Below the pieces are notes generated by a model. It was not told the origin of the DNA. It worked only from the letters and a program-made list of their open reading frames with translations, and did not search any database. DNA of 64,000 nucleotides from the NCBI RefSeq assembly GCF_025938095.1, contig NZ_JAPCZF010000002.1, forward strand, positions 620,001 to 684,000. The letters are read 5' to 3'. The DNA comes from Novosphingobium sp. JCM 18896. GTDB taxonomy: Bacteria > Pseudomonadota > Alphaproteobacteria > Sphingomonadales > Sphingomonadaceae. Below are positions 1 to 9,108 of this stretch, in pieces (positions within the stretch are counted from its first letter, which is position 1; the number at the start of each line of letters is the position of its first letter). Both the position numbers and the translations under genes were made by a program.

Positions 1-737
1 TGGCCGCGGTCGTCGCCGAACTTGGTGCCGAAGGCCACCGTGGCGTCGACGGTGTGGCCGTCGGCGACGCTGCCCTTGGGATAGTCGTAGCCCGCTAGGC
101 CGGCATTGGCGCGCGTGTCGAGCAGCGGCGTCAGGAACTTGTCGCGGTTGTTGTGCTGGTAGAAGTTGTAGTTCGCGTCGATGCGGAAGCCCTCGAAATC
201 GGTATCGAGGATGAAGTTGACGACGCCGGCGACCGCGTCGGCACCATAGACCGACGAGGCGCCACCGGTCAGCACCTCGACGCGCTTGAGCATGGCCGCG
301 GGGATCATGTTGATGTCGGCGGCCGAACCGCTGGTCGGGCTCGGGTCACCCGGCAGCAGGCGGCGGCCGTTGACCAGCGACAGCGTACGCGTGGTGCCGA
401 GGCCGCGAAGGTCGATCGAGGCGGTGCCGTCGGCGCCGTTGGCCGTGGCCGAGGTCTGGCTGGCATAGACCGAAGGCAGCGAGTTCAGCACGTCCTCGAC
501 GCGGCTCGCGCCCTGGAGCTTGATGTCCTGGGTGGAAAGAACCGAGACCGGCGACGAAGCGGTCAGCTCGGGACGCGCGATGCGCGAACCCGTGACGATG
601 ATCGCCTCGCCGTCGTCGGACGGGGCGGCGGCAGGCGCGGCATCTTGCGCAAAGGCCGAGGTACCGGCGAGCGCTACGCCGACGGCGAGCGCGGCTGCGC
701 CTGCCTTCAGAGCAGCATAGGTTGAGGTGGTTTTCAT
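1..737 (-). CDS. TonB-dependent outer membrane receptor, N-terminal part (cut by window start)
   Basis: About 245 N-terminal residues are present; the beta barrel lies outside the window. A signal peptide (residues 1-30, ending AFA) is followed by a short linker with a TonB-box-like segment (GEAIIVTGSRI) and a plug domain with the usual features: PVSVLSTQDI, a VEDVLNSLPSV segment, an IDLRGLG motif, LVNGRR and a VEVLTGGASSVYGADAVAGVVNF stretch. Family members import ferric siderophores, vitamin B12 or sugars using TonB energy; the substrate cannot be read from this part. The start is the ATG at 737. About 270 bases without a gene lie upstream. Confidence 0.93.
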   Translation of the reverse strand, partial: MKTTSTYAALKAGAAALAVGVALAGTSAFAQDAAPAAAPSDDGEAIIVTGSRIARPELTASSPVSVLSTQDIKLQGASRVEDVLNSLPSVYASQTSATANGADGTASIDLRGLGTTRTLSLVNGRRLLPGDPSPTSGSAADINMIPAAMLKRVEVLTGGASSVYGADAVAGVVNFILDTDFEGFRIDANYNFYQHNNRDKFLTPLLDTRANAGLAGYDYPKGSVADGHTVDATVAFGTKFGDDRG

Positions 738-1005
738 GGTTGGGACCCCTGATATGGGCCGCCCTTCGCCTGCCGCACAAAGGCATGCCCGCGCTCCGGG
801 AAAAGCGCAGGCGACAGGCGTTTCAAGCAGCCTCGTGGATAACAACTTACATGTCTGAAAGTTTTTGTTTCAGCCAGTTGCTGACAGCGATGTAGGTGTA
901 TTTTTGAACGCATGTAACATTCCTGCAACAGAGATCGCCCCGGGCAAAGGCTTGCCCGAGGGGTTCAAACATCTGAAATCAGGAAGGAAAGTCAGCCGCA
1001 GGCGG
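738..1005. other. Intergenic region upstream of the TonB-dependent receptor
   Basis: This holds the leader and presumably the promoter of the receptor on the minus strand. I see no convincing -35/-10 pair. A GC-rich hairpin (CCCCGGGCA and TGCCCGAGGGG arms, about 940-963) lies just past the stop of the M23 peptidase gene and may end that transcript, but it has no T-run. A single DnaA-box-like 9-mer (about 834-842) is probably chance. Confidence 0.4.
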
Positions 1006-1866
1006 CTATTGCATCGGTCCGGTGAAAAGGATCGGATCCAGACGCGAATCGCGCCACTTGATCGACCAATGCAAATGCGGGCCGGTCGCACGGCCGGTCG
1101 CGCCGATGCGGCCGATGATCTGCCCCTGCTTCACCGCCTCGCCCTGTTTCACCAGGATCTGCGAGCAGTGGAGGAAGGCGCTGTTGAGCCCCATGCCGTG
1201 ATCGATCATCAGCAGGTTGCCCTCGAGCGAGAACGGACTCGCGGCCGCGAGGATGACCACGCCGTCGGCCGGCGCGGCGAAAGGCGTGCCGCTGCCACCC
1301 GTCGCGATGTCGGTACCCGAATGGTAGGAACCGGGCACGCCGTTGTAGATCCGCTGCGAGCCGAACACGCCTGACAGACGCCCCTTGGCGGGCCAGATGA
1401 ACCGCTGCCGCCAGCCCTGGCTGCCGCTGTCGATCGCGCGCGCAGCGTTGATCTGCTTGAGCTCGCCTTCGCGGCGGATGCGGTAGGCCTCGCTCGGCGG
1501 CGTACCCGGCTTCGGGCCGAGCGGGATGCGCTCGATCCGCCAGGCGCGCGGCGAAATCGTCAGAGCGCGGACCACGGTACCGCCATCGGCGAATTTCGCG
1601 ACCACGCGCGCCGCGGTGCCAGCGTCGCGGTCGAAGGCGAGGAAGAAGCTGCGATCGGGTGCGAGTGCGACGGGCTTGTCGTCAAGCGTCAAGGCGATCG
1701 TGCCCAGCGGCGCGGTGCCGCGCGCCCACCCGCCCTGGGTCATCTCCCCGGCAAGCGCGATGTCGCCCCGCGCGGCGGGAGCGGCGCTGGCCGACAGGCG
1801 CGTGACGCCAACGCCCACCGCCAGCAGCAGCGTCGCACCGGCCAGACCGAGGACCAGCGGGCGCAT
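1006..1866 (-). CDS. M23 family metallopeptidase (peptidoglycan endopeptidase)
   Basis: A 286-residue protein with an N-terminal membrane or signal segment (MRPLVLGLAGATLLLAVGVG) and a C-terminal LytM/M23 domain. The zinc-site motifs are intact: HSGTD for the first His/Asp pair and GPHLHW near the end, with the typical GVV, IDHG and VKQGQIIGRIGATG strands between. The family cleaves peptide crosslinks in murein in the periplasm. The ATG at 1866 overlaps the TGA of the DUF2093 gene by one base, so both probably follow xseA in one transcript. The central region (about 60-150) has no motif I recognise. Confidence 0.9.
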   Translation of the reverse strand: MRPLVLGLAGATLLLAVGVGVTRLSASAAPAARGDIALAGEMTQGGWARGTAPLGTIALTLDDKPVALAPDRSFFLAFDRDAGTAARVVAKFADGGTVVRALTISPRAWRIERIPLGPKPGTPPSEAYRIRREGELKQINAARAIDSGSQGWRQRFIWPAKGRLSGVFGSQRIYNGVPGSYHSGTDIATGGSGTPFAAPADGVVILAAASPFSLEGNLLMIDHGMGLNSAFLHCSQILVKQGEAVKQGQIIGRIGATGRATGPHLHWSIKWRDSRLDPILFTGPMQ

Positions 1867-2069
1867 CAGCGGCGCTCCAGCAGTCTCCGCGTCGCCAGTT
1901 CGGGGCTGGCATAGGCCTCCTGCAGGGTGCCGCTCCAGTAACGCAGCGAGTCGAGCGGGATCTTCTCGCCCGAAACCGCGCAGACCACATGACTGCCCGT
2001 GGTCACCACGCGAAAGCCGTTGGGGCCATAGTGCAGGGTGGCAGGGCGATCGTTCGAGGACATCAGCAT
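1866..2069 (-). CDS. DUF2093 domain-containing small protein
   Basis: A 67-residue protein (65 if the second ATG at 2063 is used). It has the compact DUF2093 pattern: ATLHYGPNGFRVVTTGSHVVCAVSGEKIPLDSLRYWS, followed by a tail rich in Glu and Arg. The domain has no assigned function; members are short alphaproteobacterial proteins with one conserved Cys, here within VVCAVSG. It lies 26 bases after xseA and overlaps the M23 peptidase start by one base, so it looks like the middle gene of a three-gene minus-strand unit. Confidence 0.8.
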   Translation of the reverse strand: MLMSSNDRPATLHYGPNGFRVVTTGSHVVCAVSGEKIPLDSLRYWSGTLQEAYASPELATRRLLERR

Positions 2070-2095
2070 GGCGCCATTCTAGCGAGCCGCGCCGG

Positions 2096-3592
2096 TCAAA
2101 GCAATTTGCCCTGCTCGGGCGGCGCGGGCTTGTCCTTCGGTGCGGCGCGTGCGGGGCGCGGGGCGCCGCCAAGGCCCGTACCGGCGGCGACACCGCCGGG
2201 TGATACCGCCAGTTCGCCATCGCGGAAATGCAGCGAAAGCGACACTTCCTGCGCCGCCGCCGCCTTGCTCACCAGAGTCCGTCCGTCGGCGCCTGTGACG
2301 CGGACATAGCCGCGCTGGAGGATATTGTCGGGATTGAGCGAGACCATCAGCCGGCCCAGCGCTTCGAGCCGATCCTGCCGCCGCGCGAGCGGCGCGGTGA
2401 CGAGCGCGGGCGTGATCCGCAGCGACGCCAGCCGGTGGCGCGCGTGATCGAGCCGCGCCGCGAGCAGCGGCGCCGAGAGCCGCGCGCGATCGCCCTGCAG
2501 TTGCTGGCGCGCGACGACGATGCGTTCGGACAGCCCGCGGCGCAGCCGTTCGGACAGGTCGTCGAGCCGCTGGACGAAGGGCGCGAGCACGGCCTCGCCC
2601 TTGGGCAGGCGCTGGACGCGCGCCTCGAGCCGCTCGCGCCCGAGCGCGACCGGCCGCGCAACCGCGCGGCGCTTGCGCAGCGCCAGTTCGGCAACCTGGT
2701 TGATCAGGTCGCCGCGCACCGGTACGGCATGCTCGGCCGCCGCGGTCGGCGTCGGCGCGCGCAAGTCGGCGGCGAAGTCGGCCAGGGTCGTGTCGGTCTC
2801 GTGGCCGACGGCAGAGATGACCGGAATCGAGCAGGCGGCGATCGCGCGGACCACGACTTCCTCGTTGAACGCCCAGAGATCCTCGATCGAGCCGCCGCCG
2901 CGCGCGACGATGACGAGGTCGGGCCGCGGTACGCGACCGCCGGGCTCCAGCCGCGAGAAGCCGTTGACCGCCGCGGCGACCTGCTCGGCCGCGCCCTGCC
3001 CCTGGACCAGCACCGGCCAGACGACGACATGGCAGCCGAAGCGATCGGCCAGACGGTGGAGAATGTCGCGGATCACCGCGCCGGTGGGCGAGGTCACCAC
3101 GCCGATCACGTTCGGCAGGAAGGGGATCGGCCGCTTCCGATCACGGTCGAACAGCCCCTCGGCCTCGAGCCGGGCCTTGGTCTTGGCGAGCAGCGCCAGC
3201 AGCGCGCCCTCGCCCGCCACTTCCATGCGGTCGATGACGATCTGGTAGTTCGAGCGACCCGGATAGGTCGTCAGCTTGCCTTGGGCGATCACCTCGATGC
3301 CGTCCTCGACGCGGAACGGCAGGTTACCCGCCTGGCCGCGCCACATGACCCCGTCGAGCCGCGCCGATTCGTCCTTGAGGCTCATGTAGAGATGCCCCGA
3401 GGCCGCGCGCTTGACCCCCGAAAGCTCGCCGCGCACGCGCACGAAGCCGAAGCGCTCCTCGACCGTGCGTTTCAGCCGGCCCGAAATCTCGCTCACCGAA
3501 AGCGGGGCGGCGTTGTCCCCCGGTGTATCCTTCGCTACGAGCCCCCCGGATAGATGGGCGGCATCGTCGTCATATTGAGAAGGCACGGGCAA
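2096..3592 (-). CDS. xseA: Exodeoxyribonuclease VII large subunit
   Basis: Catalytic subunit of ExoVII, which degrades single-stranded DNA to oligonucleotides in the cytoplasm together with XseB. The protein has about 498 residues, with an N-terminal OB-fold (from [26 protein letters not shown]) and the exonuclease core with [29 protein letters not shown] and [28 protein letters not shown]. The best start is TTG at 3592, preceded by AGGA at a 6-base distance; a GTG at 3586 is the alternative, and no ATG lies in this part of the frame. The TTG shares a base with the ATG of divergent purD, so its promoter must lie inside purD. Confidence 0.95.
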   Translation of the reverse strand: MPVPSQYDDDAAHLSGGLVAKDTPGDNAAPLSVSEISGRLKRTVEERFGFVRVRGELSGVKRAASGHLYMSLKDESARLDGVMWRGQAGNLPFRVEDGIEVIAQGKLTTYPGRSNYQIVIDRMEVAGEGALLALLAKTKARLEAEGLFDRDRKRPIPFLPNVIGVVTSPTGAVIRDILHRLADRFGCHVVVWPVLVQGQGAAEQVAAAVNGFSRLEPGGRVPRPDLVIVARGGGSIEDLWAFNEEVVVRAIAACSIPVISAVGHETDTTLADFAADLRAPTPTAAAEHAVPVRGDLINQVAELALRKRRAVARPVALGRERLEARVQRLPKGEAVLAPFVQRLDDLSERLRRGLSERIVVARQQLQGDRARLSAPLLAARLDHARHRLASLRITPALVTAPLARRQDRLEALGRLMVSLNPDNILQRGYVRVTGADGRTLVSKAAAAQEVSLSLHFRDGELAVSPGGVAAGTGLGGAPRPARAAPKDKPAPPEQGKLL

Positions 3593-4869
3593 TGAACATC
3601 CTGCTGCTGGGCTCGGGCGGGCGCGAACATGCGCTGGCGTGGAAGCTCGCGCAATCGCCGCTTTGCGATAGGCTCTTCGCCGCGCCGGGCAACCCCGGCG
3701 TCGCCGAACATGCCGAACTCGTGCCGCTCGACGTCACCGACCACGCCGCCACGGTCGCCTTCTGCGAGGCGCATCGCGTCGGCCTGATCGTCATCGGTCC
3801 CGAGGCGCCGCTGGTCGACGGCCTCGCCGATTCGCTGCGCAGCGCGGGCTTCGCAGTCTTCGGCCCGAGCCGCCAGGCGGCGCAGCTCGAAGGCTCCAAG
3901 GGCTTCACCAAGGACCTCTGCGCGCGCGCCAACATCCCGACCGCGGGCTACGAACGCGTCACCAGCGAAGCCGCGGGCCTCGCGGCGCTGGCCAAGTTCG
4001 GCGCGCCCGTGGTGATCAAGGCCGACGGACTCGCCGCGGGCAAGGGCGTCACCGTCGCCATGACCATGGCCGAAGCCGAAGAGGCCGTGCGCGAGATCTT
4101 CTCCGGCCGCTTCGGCGACGCGGGCGCCGAAGCCGTGATCGAGGAATTCCTCGAAGGCGAGGAAGCCAGCTTCTTCGCGTTGACCGACGGCTCGACGATC
4201 GTGCCCTTCGGCTCTGCCCAGGACCACAAGCGCGTCGGCGACGGCGACACCGGCCCCAATACCGGCGGCATGGGCGCCTACAGCCCCGCGCGCGTGCTGA
4301 CACCGCTGCTCGAGGGCGAGGTCCTGTCGAAGATCGTCGCGCCGACGGTGCGCGCCATGGCCGACGAAGGCATGCCCTATTCGGGCGTGCTCTACGCCGG
4401 CCTGATGCTGACCGCCGAAGGGCCCAAGCTGATCGAATACAACGCGCGCTTCGGCGACCCCGAATGCCAGGTGCTGATGATGCGGCTCGAGAGCGATCTC
4501 GTCGAGATCCTGATGGCCTGCGCCGAGAACCGCCTGTCGGCCTGCGAGCAACCGATCTTCTCGCGCGACACCGCGCTGACCGTGGTCATGGCCGCCGAAG
4601 GCTATCCGGGTACGCCGAAAAAGGGCGGCCGCATCGACGGCATCCGTACGGCGGAGCAGGACGGGGCAAAGGTGTTCCACGCCGGCACCGCGCTGGGCAT
4701 CGACGGCGTGCTGACCGCCAATGGCGGCCGCGTGCTCAACGTCACCGCACGCGGCGAGACCGTGCGCGCGGCGCAGGCGGCCGCCTATGCCGCGGTCGAC
4801 GCCGTGCGCTTCCCCGAAGGCTTCTGCCGCCGCGACATCGGCTGGCGTGAGGTCGAGCGCGAAGGGTAA
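3592..4869 (+). CDS. purD: Phosphoribosylamine--glycine ligase (GAR synthetase)
   Basis: Joins phosphoribosylamine and glycine with ATP in the second step of purine biosynthesis. The 425-residue length is normal. Visible motifs are GSGGREHAL at 7-15, the ATP-grasp segment [36 protein letters not shown], and the metal/ATP loop [10 protein letters not shown]. The ATG at 3592 has a GAGAAGG Shine-Dalgarno about 8 bases upstream, a segment that is also coding sequence of xseA. The gene ends just before a long palindromic repeat that separates it from the convergent kinase gene. Confidence 0.97.
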   Translation: MNILLLGSGGREHALAWKLAQSPLCDRLFAAPGNPGVAEHAELVPLDVTDHAATVAFCEAHRVGLIVIGPEAPLVDGLADSLRSAGFAVFGPSRQAAQLEGSKGFTKDLCARANIPTAGYERVTSEAAGLAALAKFGAPVVIKADGLAAGKGVTVAMTMAEAEEAVREIFSGRFGDAGAEAVIEEFLEGEEASFFALTDGSTIVPFGSAQDHKRVGDGDTGPNTGGMGAYSPARVLTPLLEGEVLSKIVAPTVRAMADEGMPYSGVLYAGLMLTAEGPKLIEYNARFGDPECQVLMMRLESDLVEILMACAENRLSACEQPIFSRDTALTVVMAAEGYPGTPKKGGRIDGIRTAEQDGAKVFHAGTALGIDGVLTANGGRVLNVTARGETVRAAQAAAYAAVDAVRFPEGFCRRDIGWREVEREG

Positions 4870-4877
4870 GTCCTCAA

Positions 4878-5036
4878 GATCCTCCCTATTTCTGCGAAGC
4901 ATAAATGGGGAGGGGGACCGCCGATGAAGTCGGTGGTGGAGGGGTAGGTTGCGCAAGATACCCCTCCACCACCAGCCCAAGCGGGCTGGCGGTCCCCCTC
5001 CCCGTTTGTGGCTTCGCCAAAAAAACAGGGAGGATC
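4878..5036. repeat. Full-length GATCCTCCC-type intergenic palindrome, copy A
   Basis: The ends are GATCCTCCC and GGGAGGATC. Inside lie GGGGAGGGGGACCGCC and GGTGGTGGAGGGGTA arms that pair with TACCCCTCCACCACC and GGCGGTCCCCCTCCCC across a short centre. The whole element can fold into one long hairpin with unpaired middle segments. It sits between the convergent ends of purD and the kinase gene. Related copies are at 25196, 39189 and 61078, with short versions at 18411, 32115 and 59511. Confidence 0.85.
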
Positions 5037-5043
5037 GGAAGGG

Positions 5044-6033
5044 TTATACCGATGCGGTCAGCGCCTTGAGGTCGGCCTCGGGCCGCGCGCCGTAGTGCGA
5101 GATGATCTCGGCCGCGCAGATCGCGCCGAGCTTGAGGCTTTCCGCCAGCGAGCGGCCGCGGACATGGCCGAACAGGAAGCCCGCGGCGAAGAGATCGCCC
5201 GCGCCGGTGGTATCGACGACCTTGTCGATCGGCTCGGCCGCCACTTCGGCACGCTCGCCGCCCGCCACGGCGACGGCACCCTCGGCCCCGCGCGTGACCG
5301 CGAGCACCTCGACCTTGCCGGCCAGTGCGGCGACGCCAGCGTCGAAGTCGCTCTCGCCGGTCAGCGCCGCGAGCTCGTCCTGATTGGCGAAGAGGATGTC
5401 GATCTCGCCGGCCTCGATCAGCTTGCGGAAATCGTCGCCGTGACGCGAGATCACGAAAGCGTCGGACAGGGTGAAGGCGACCTTGCGGCCCGCGCCCTTG
5501 GCCGCCGCGATCGCCTTGCGCATCGCCGCGCGCGGCTCCTCGGGATCCCAGAGGTAGCCTTCGAGATAGAGCACCGCGGCATCGGCGATCGCCGCCTCGT
5601 CGAGCGCTTCGGCCGGCAGGAACTGCGAGGCGCCGAGATAGGTGTTCATCGTGCGCTGTCCGTCGGGCGAAACGAAGATCAGGCAGCGCGCCGTCGGCGG
5701 CTCACCCTCGCGCGAAGGCGTGGTGAAATCGATGCCGCCGGCGCGGATGTCGTGCGCGAAGACCTCGCCCAGCTGGTCGTCGGCGACCTGGCCGATGAAG
5801 GCGCACCGGGCGCCGAGCGCGGCCAGGCCGGCCAGCGTGTTCGCGGCCGAACCGCCCGAGATCTCGCGCGCCGGGCCCATCGCGTCGTAGAGTTCGCGCG
5901 CGCGGTCGGTGTCGACCAGGGTCATCCCGCCGCGCACGAGGCCGAGCTCGGCGATCAGGTCGTCGGAGCTCGGGGCCATGACATCGACGATGGCGTTGCC
6001 GATGGCGATCACGTCGACGGAAGGCTGGGACAT
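5044..6033 (-). CDS. PfkB-family carbohydrate kinase, probable adenosine kinase
   Basis: A 329-residue ribokinase-fold protein. The N-terminal PfkB signature (AREISGGSAANTLAG) and the C-terminal signature with the anion hole and catalytic Asp (DTTGAGDLFAAGFLFG, GAGD at 277-280) are intact. Alphaproteobacterial proteins of this length and pattern are usually annotated as adenosine kinase, which makes AMP from adenosine in purine salvage; a sugar or nucleoside substrate cannot be fixed from sequence alone. The start is the ATG at 6033. It converges on purD across a palindromic repeat. Confidence 0.85.
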   Translation of the reverse strand: MSQPSVDVIAIGNAIVDVMAPSSDDLIAELGLVRGGMTLVDTDRARELYDAMGPAREISGGSAANTLAGLAALGARCAFIGQVADDQLGEVFAHDIRAGGIDFTTPSREGEPPTARCLIFVSPDGQRTMNTYLGASQFLPAEALDEAAIADAAVLYLEGYLWDPEEPRAAMRKAIAAAKGAGRKVAFTLSDAFVISRHGDDFRKLIEAGEIDILFANQDELAALTGESDFDAGVAALAGKVEVLAVTRGAEGAVAVAGGERAEVAAEPIDKVVDTTGAGDLFAAGFLFGHVRGRSLAESLKLGAICAAEIISHYGARPEADLKALTASV

Positions 6034-6157
6034 GCGGATGGTGTTCCTGGGTGCTGTGGTTCGGATTGCGCGCGGGCCTAGCCGCCGGCTTGGCGAGCGG
6101 CAAGCGATTACCCATCAGGCGTTGACAGCGCCGGCCGTCGCGGCGATGCCCCGGCGC

Positions 6158-6598
6158 ATGCCTAGCTTGCGTGCGATCCCCCTGTTGCTGGCGCTGGCCG
6201 TCACGGTCTCCGCCTGTAGCTCTACCGGCGGCAAGCCGGGTGCCGGATCGACGCCGCGCAAGCCGCCGACGATCCGCGAGGGCCGCCCGCGCGAGGCCGT
6301 CCGCACCCCGGTGAAGCGCCCGCCGCCGCCGGCACAGGTCCAGCAGCTTCCCGGGCTCGAAGGCGTGATCGGATCGACCACGGCGCAGCTGACCCGCCAG
6401 TTCGGCACCGCGCGGCTCGACGTATGGGAAGGCGATGCACGCAAGCTGCAGTTCACCGGCACGGCCTGCGTGCTCGACGTCTACCTCTATCCCCGCGCGG
6501 CCGGGGCCGAGCCGCAGGCGACCTATGTCGACGCGCGCCGCAGCGACGGCCGCGACGTCGATCGCGCGGCCTGCATCCAGGCGTTCAGGAAACCCTGA
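6158..6598 (+). CDS. Putative lipoprotein of unknown function
   Basis: About 146 residues from the ATG at 6158 (an ATG at 6146 adds four). The N-terminus has a lipoprotein signal: MPSLRAIPLLLALAVTVSAC, with the lipobox VSAC. A Pro- and Arg-rich linker follows (to about residue 60), then a small domain (VIGSTTAQLTRQFGTARLDVWEGDARKLQF, TACVLDVYLYP, ACIQAF). I do not recognise it as a named family; the GSTTAQLTRQFG and LQFTGTACVLDVYLYP pattern recalls small outer-membrane-assembly-like lipoproteins. It is divergent from the kinase gene with about 120 bases between. Confidence 0.75.
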   Translation: MPSLRAIPLLLALAVTVSACSSTGGKPGAGSTPRKPPTIREGRPREAVRTPVKRPPPPAQVQQLPGLEGVIGSTTAQLTRQFGTARLDVWEGDARKLQFTGTACVLDVYLYPRAAGAEPQATYVDARRSDGRDVDRAACIQAFRKP

Positions 6599-6625
6599 CG
6601 GCTACACCGTCTGGCCCCAAGCCGT

Positions 6626-7018
6626 TCACCCGCGATAGGCGGCCTCGATGTTGTTGCCCTCGGGATCGAGCACGAAGGCGCCATAGTAGTTCGGCACACC
6701 CTCGCGCGAGCCAGGCGCACCGTGGTCGCGGCCGCCGGCCGCCAGCGCGGCGGCGTGAAAGGCACGGACGGCAACCTCGTCGGGCGCGCGAAAGGCCACG
6801 TGCATCTGGTTGATACCGGGTCGCGAGCCTTCGACCCAGTAGGACGGTATCAGGGTGCCGATCCACAGATAGGGGATCGGCTCCTCGGCGCTCTTGCCGA
6901 ACAGGAACGAGTCCGGGCCGTTGCTCTTGGTGGCCAGGCCGAGCGGCTTGGCAATGGCATCGTAAAAGCGCCGCGCCTTGGCGAGATCGGTGACTACGAT
7001 GCCGGTATGGTCGAGCAT
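6626..7018 (-). CDS. VOC-family protein (glyoxalase/dioxygenase fold)
   Basis: A 130-residue single vicinal-oxygen-chelate domain. It has MLDHTGIVVTDLAKARRFYDAIAKPLGL at the N-terminus, GINQMHVAFRAPDEVAVRAFHAAALAAGG in the middle and YYGAFVLDPEGNNIEAAYRG at the C-terminus, so the His/His/Glu metal-ligand pattern is plausible (His4, His in MHVAF, Glu in IEAAY). Members range from glyoxalases to antibiotic-binding proteins, and the reaction here is unknown. It is 43 bases downstream of the last suf gene and on the same strand, so it may be read through from that operon. Confidence 0.88.
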   Translation of the reverse strand: MLDHTGIVVTDLAKARRFYDAIAKPLGLATKSNGPDSFLFGKSAEEPIPYLWIGTLIPSYWVEGSRPGINQMHVAFRAPDEVAVRAFHAAALAAGGRDHGAPGSREGVPNYYGAFVLDPEGNNIEAAYRG

Positions 7019-7061
7019 GGATCGGGAACGTCACGCACCGAAGCGTGGTTCCCGGAAACGA

Positions 7062-7418
7062 TCAGACCGTGAAGCTCTCGCCGCAGCCGCAGGAACCCTT
7101 GGCGTTGGGGTTCTGGAAGGTGAAGCCCGCGGTGAAGTCGTCCTCGACCCAGTCCATCGTCGAGCCGATCAGGTAGAGCACCGAGGCGCCGTCGATGAAG
7201 AACAGGCCGCCCGGCGTCTCGATGCGCTCGTCGAAGCCATTGGCCTCGGTCACGTAGTCGACCGAATAGGCGAGACCCGAACAGCCGCGGCGCGGGGTCG
7301 ACAGCTTGACGCCGATCGCGTCGGCCGGCGCCTGCGCCATCAGCTTGGCGATGCGTGCCTCGGCCGAGGGCGTCAGGATGACGGCGGCGGGGCGCTGGCG
7401 GGCTTTGACCTCAGGCAT
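7062..7418 (-). CDS. sufA: A-type iron-sulfur carrier protein SufA
   Basis: A 118-residue carrier that accepts Fe-S clusters from the SufBCD scaffold and passes them to target proteins. The three cluster Cys residues are present: Cys46 (RRGCSGLAY), Cys110 and Cys112 (GSCGCGES). The ATG at 7418 overlaps the TGA of the preceding DUF59 gene by one base. A second A-type carrier is encoded at 39369. Confidence 0.93.
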   Translation of the reverse strand: MPEVKARQRPAAVILTPSAEARIAKLMAQAPADAIGVKLSTPRRGCSGLAYSVDYVTEANGFDERIETPGGLFFIDGASVLYLIGSTMDWVEDDFTAGFTFQNPNAKGSCGCGESFTV

Positions 7419-7891
7419 CAGAGCATTCCCAGTTCGAGCTTGGCCTCGTCGCTCATCTTGGCCATATCCCACGGCGGATCCCAGACGAGATTGACCTCGG
7501 CATCGCGCACGCCGGGCACTGCGCCGACTCGCAGCTCGACCTCGCCGGGCATCGATTCCGCGACCGGGCAATGCGGCGTGGTCAGGGTCATGGTGATCGC
7601 CACCGAACCCTCGTCCGACACCTCGACGCCGTAAATCAGGCCGAGTTCGTAGATGTTCACGGGGATCTCGGGGTCGAATATCTCCTTGAGCGCCTCGATC
7701 ACGCCATCGTAGATCGAACCGCCGGGCTGGCCCGGGGCAATGCCTTCGGGCTTGGCCGCGAGGAAGCCGTCGAGATAGTCGCGCTTGCGCTCGAGCTTTT
7801 CAGCAGGCGCCTCGATGTCGTCGACCCGCGCGCGCGGTGGCGCGCTCACGCTCTCGACCTCTTCCACGGTGAACTTGGCTTCCTCACTCAT
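7418..7891 (-). CDS. sufT: SUF system Fe-S assembly protein, DUF59/MIP18 family (SufT-like)
   Basis: A 157-residue protein with a charged N-terminal extension of about 55 residues and a DUF59 domain: YDGVIEALKEIFDPEIPVNIYELGLIYGVEV, then MTLTTPHCPVAESMPGEV and VNLVWDPPWDMAKMSDEAKLELGML. The Cys in TPHCPVAE and the DPEIPVNIYELGLIY motif are hallmarks. SufT-type proteins help mature Fe-S enzymes. The start ATG at 7891 overlaps the sufS TGA by four bases (ATGA), and its own stop overlaps sufA. Confidence 0.92.
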   Translation of the reverse strand: MSEEAKFTVEEVESVSAPPRARVDDIEAPAEKLERKRDYLDGFLAAKPEGIAPGQPGGSIYDGVIEALKEIFDPEIPVNIYELGLIYGVEVSDEGSVAITMTLTTPHCPVAESMPGEVELRVGAVPGVRDAEVNLVWDPPWDMAKMSDEAKLELGML

Positions 7892-9108
7892 CCGAAGATC
7901 CTCTTGGTCCTCTCGATACCGCGCAGCAGCGCGGCAATGTCGCTTTCGTCGCTGTAGACGCCGAAACTGGCGCGCGCCGTCGCCGGCACGCCGAGCCAGT
8001 CCATCAGCGGCTGCGCGCAATGATGCCCGGCGCGGATCGCCACGCCCTCTTCGTCCAATATGGTGCCGAGGTCGTGCGGATGTACCCCGTCGAGCGCGAA
8101 GGAAACGATGCCGGCCGACTCTTCGGGCCCGAACACGGTAACCGAGTTGAGCCGGCGCAGCTCGTCACGCGCCTGGGCGGTCAGCGCCATTTCGTGCGCG
8201 GCGATCTCCTCGACGCCGATGGCCTTCACATAGTGGACCGCCGCGGCGAAACCGATCGCCTCGATGATCGCCGGGGTGCCGGCCTCGAACCGCGCCGGCG
8301 GCGGGGCATAGGTGGTCTTTTCGAAGGTCACGCGATCGATCATCGCGCCGCCGCCGTGCCAGGGCGGCATGGATTCGAGGATTTCGGCCCGCGCCCACAG
8401 CGCGCCGATGCCCGTGGGGCCATAGATCTTGTGCGCCGAGAACACGTAGAAGTCAGCGCCGAGCGTGGCGAGGTCGATCGGCAGCCGCGGCACGGCCTGG
8501 CAGCCGTCGATCAGCACCTTCGCGCCGACCGACCGTGCAAGAGCCACGGCATGTTCCACGTGGAGCATCGAGCCGAGCACGTTCGAGACATGCGCGAAGG
8601 AGACCAGCTTGTGCGCCGGCGTCAGCATCCGCTCAGCCGCGGCGAGATCGATCAGGCCATCGGTGGTAAGCGGGCAGACGTCGATCTCGATGCCGACACG
8701 CTCGCGCAGCAGCTGCCAGGGAATGATGTTGGCGTGATGCTCGAGCGTCGAGAGCAGGATCCGGTCGCCGGCCTTGAGGTGGGTGTTGCCCCAGGCGTGG
8801 GCGACAAGGTTGATCGCCTCGGTCGCGCCGCGGGTGAAGACCAGCTCGTGCTCGGGCGCGCCGACGAAGCCCGCGATCGTGCGCCGCGCCGCCTCGTAGG
8901 CCAGGGTCATGTCGGCCGAGCGCGCATAGACGCCGCGGTGGACCGTCGCATAGTCCACGCCCATCGCGCGCACGGTGGCATCGATCACCGCCTGCGGCTT
9001 CTGCGCGGTGGCGGCCGTGTCGAGGTAGTGCCAGGGCTTGCCCTCGGCCGTGACCAGGCCGGGGAAGTCGTCGCGCACCGGGCGGATCAGCGTTGCAGCC
9101 GTGCTCAC
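7888..9108 (-). CDS. sufS: Cysteine desulfurase SufS
   Basis: PLP-dependent group II desulfurase of about 406 residues; it takes sulfur from L-cysteine as an enzyme persulfide for cluster assembly. The PLP lysine lies in FSAHKIYGPTG, the cofactor His motif in STLEHHANIIPWQ, and the catalytic Cys in RAGHHCAQPLM. The start is the GTG at 9108, which overlaps the sufD TGA (GTGA). The coding sequence contains a 16-mer at 8552-8567 that differs from parS at one base. Confidence 0.96.
   Translation of the reverse strand: MSTAATLIRPVRDDFPGLVTAEGKPWHYLDTAATAQKPQAVIDATVRAMGVDYATVHRGVYARSADMTLAYEAARRTIAGFVGAPEHELVFTRGATEAINLVAHAWGNTHLKAGDRILLSTLEHHANIIPWQLLRERVGIEIDVCPLTTDGLIDLAAAERMLTPAHKLVSFAHVSNVLGSMLHVEHAVALARSVGAKVLIDGCQAVPRLPIDLATLGADFYVFSAHKIYGPTGIGALWARAEILESMPPWHGGGAMIDRVTFEKTTYAPPPARFEAGTPAIIEAIGFAAAVHYVKAIGVEEIAAHEMALTAQARDELRRLNSVTVFGPEESAGIVSFALDGVHPHDLGTILDEEGVAIRAGHHCAQPLMDWLGVPATARASFGVYSDESDIAALLRGIERTKRIFG

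Noticed and set aside
834..842. DnaA-box-like TTATCCACG upstream of the TonB receptor
   Set aside because: It is a single one-mismatch 9-mer, far from the origin cluster, expected by chance in 64 kb.
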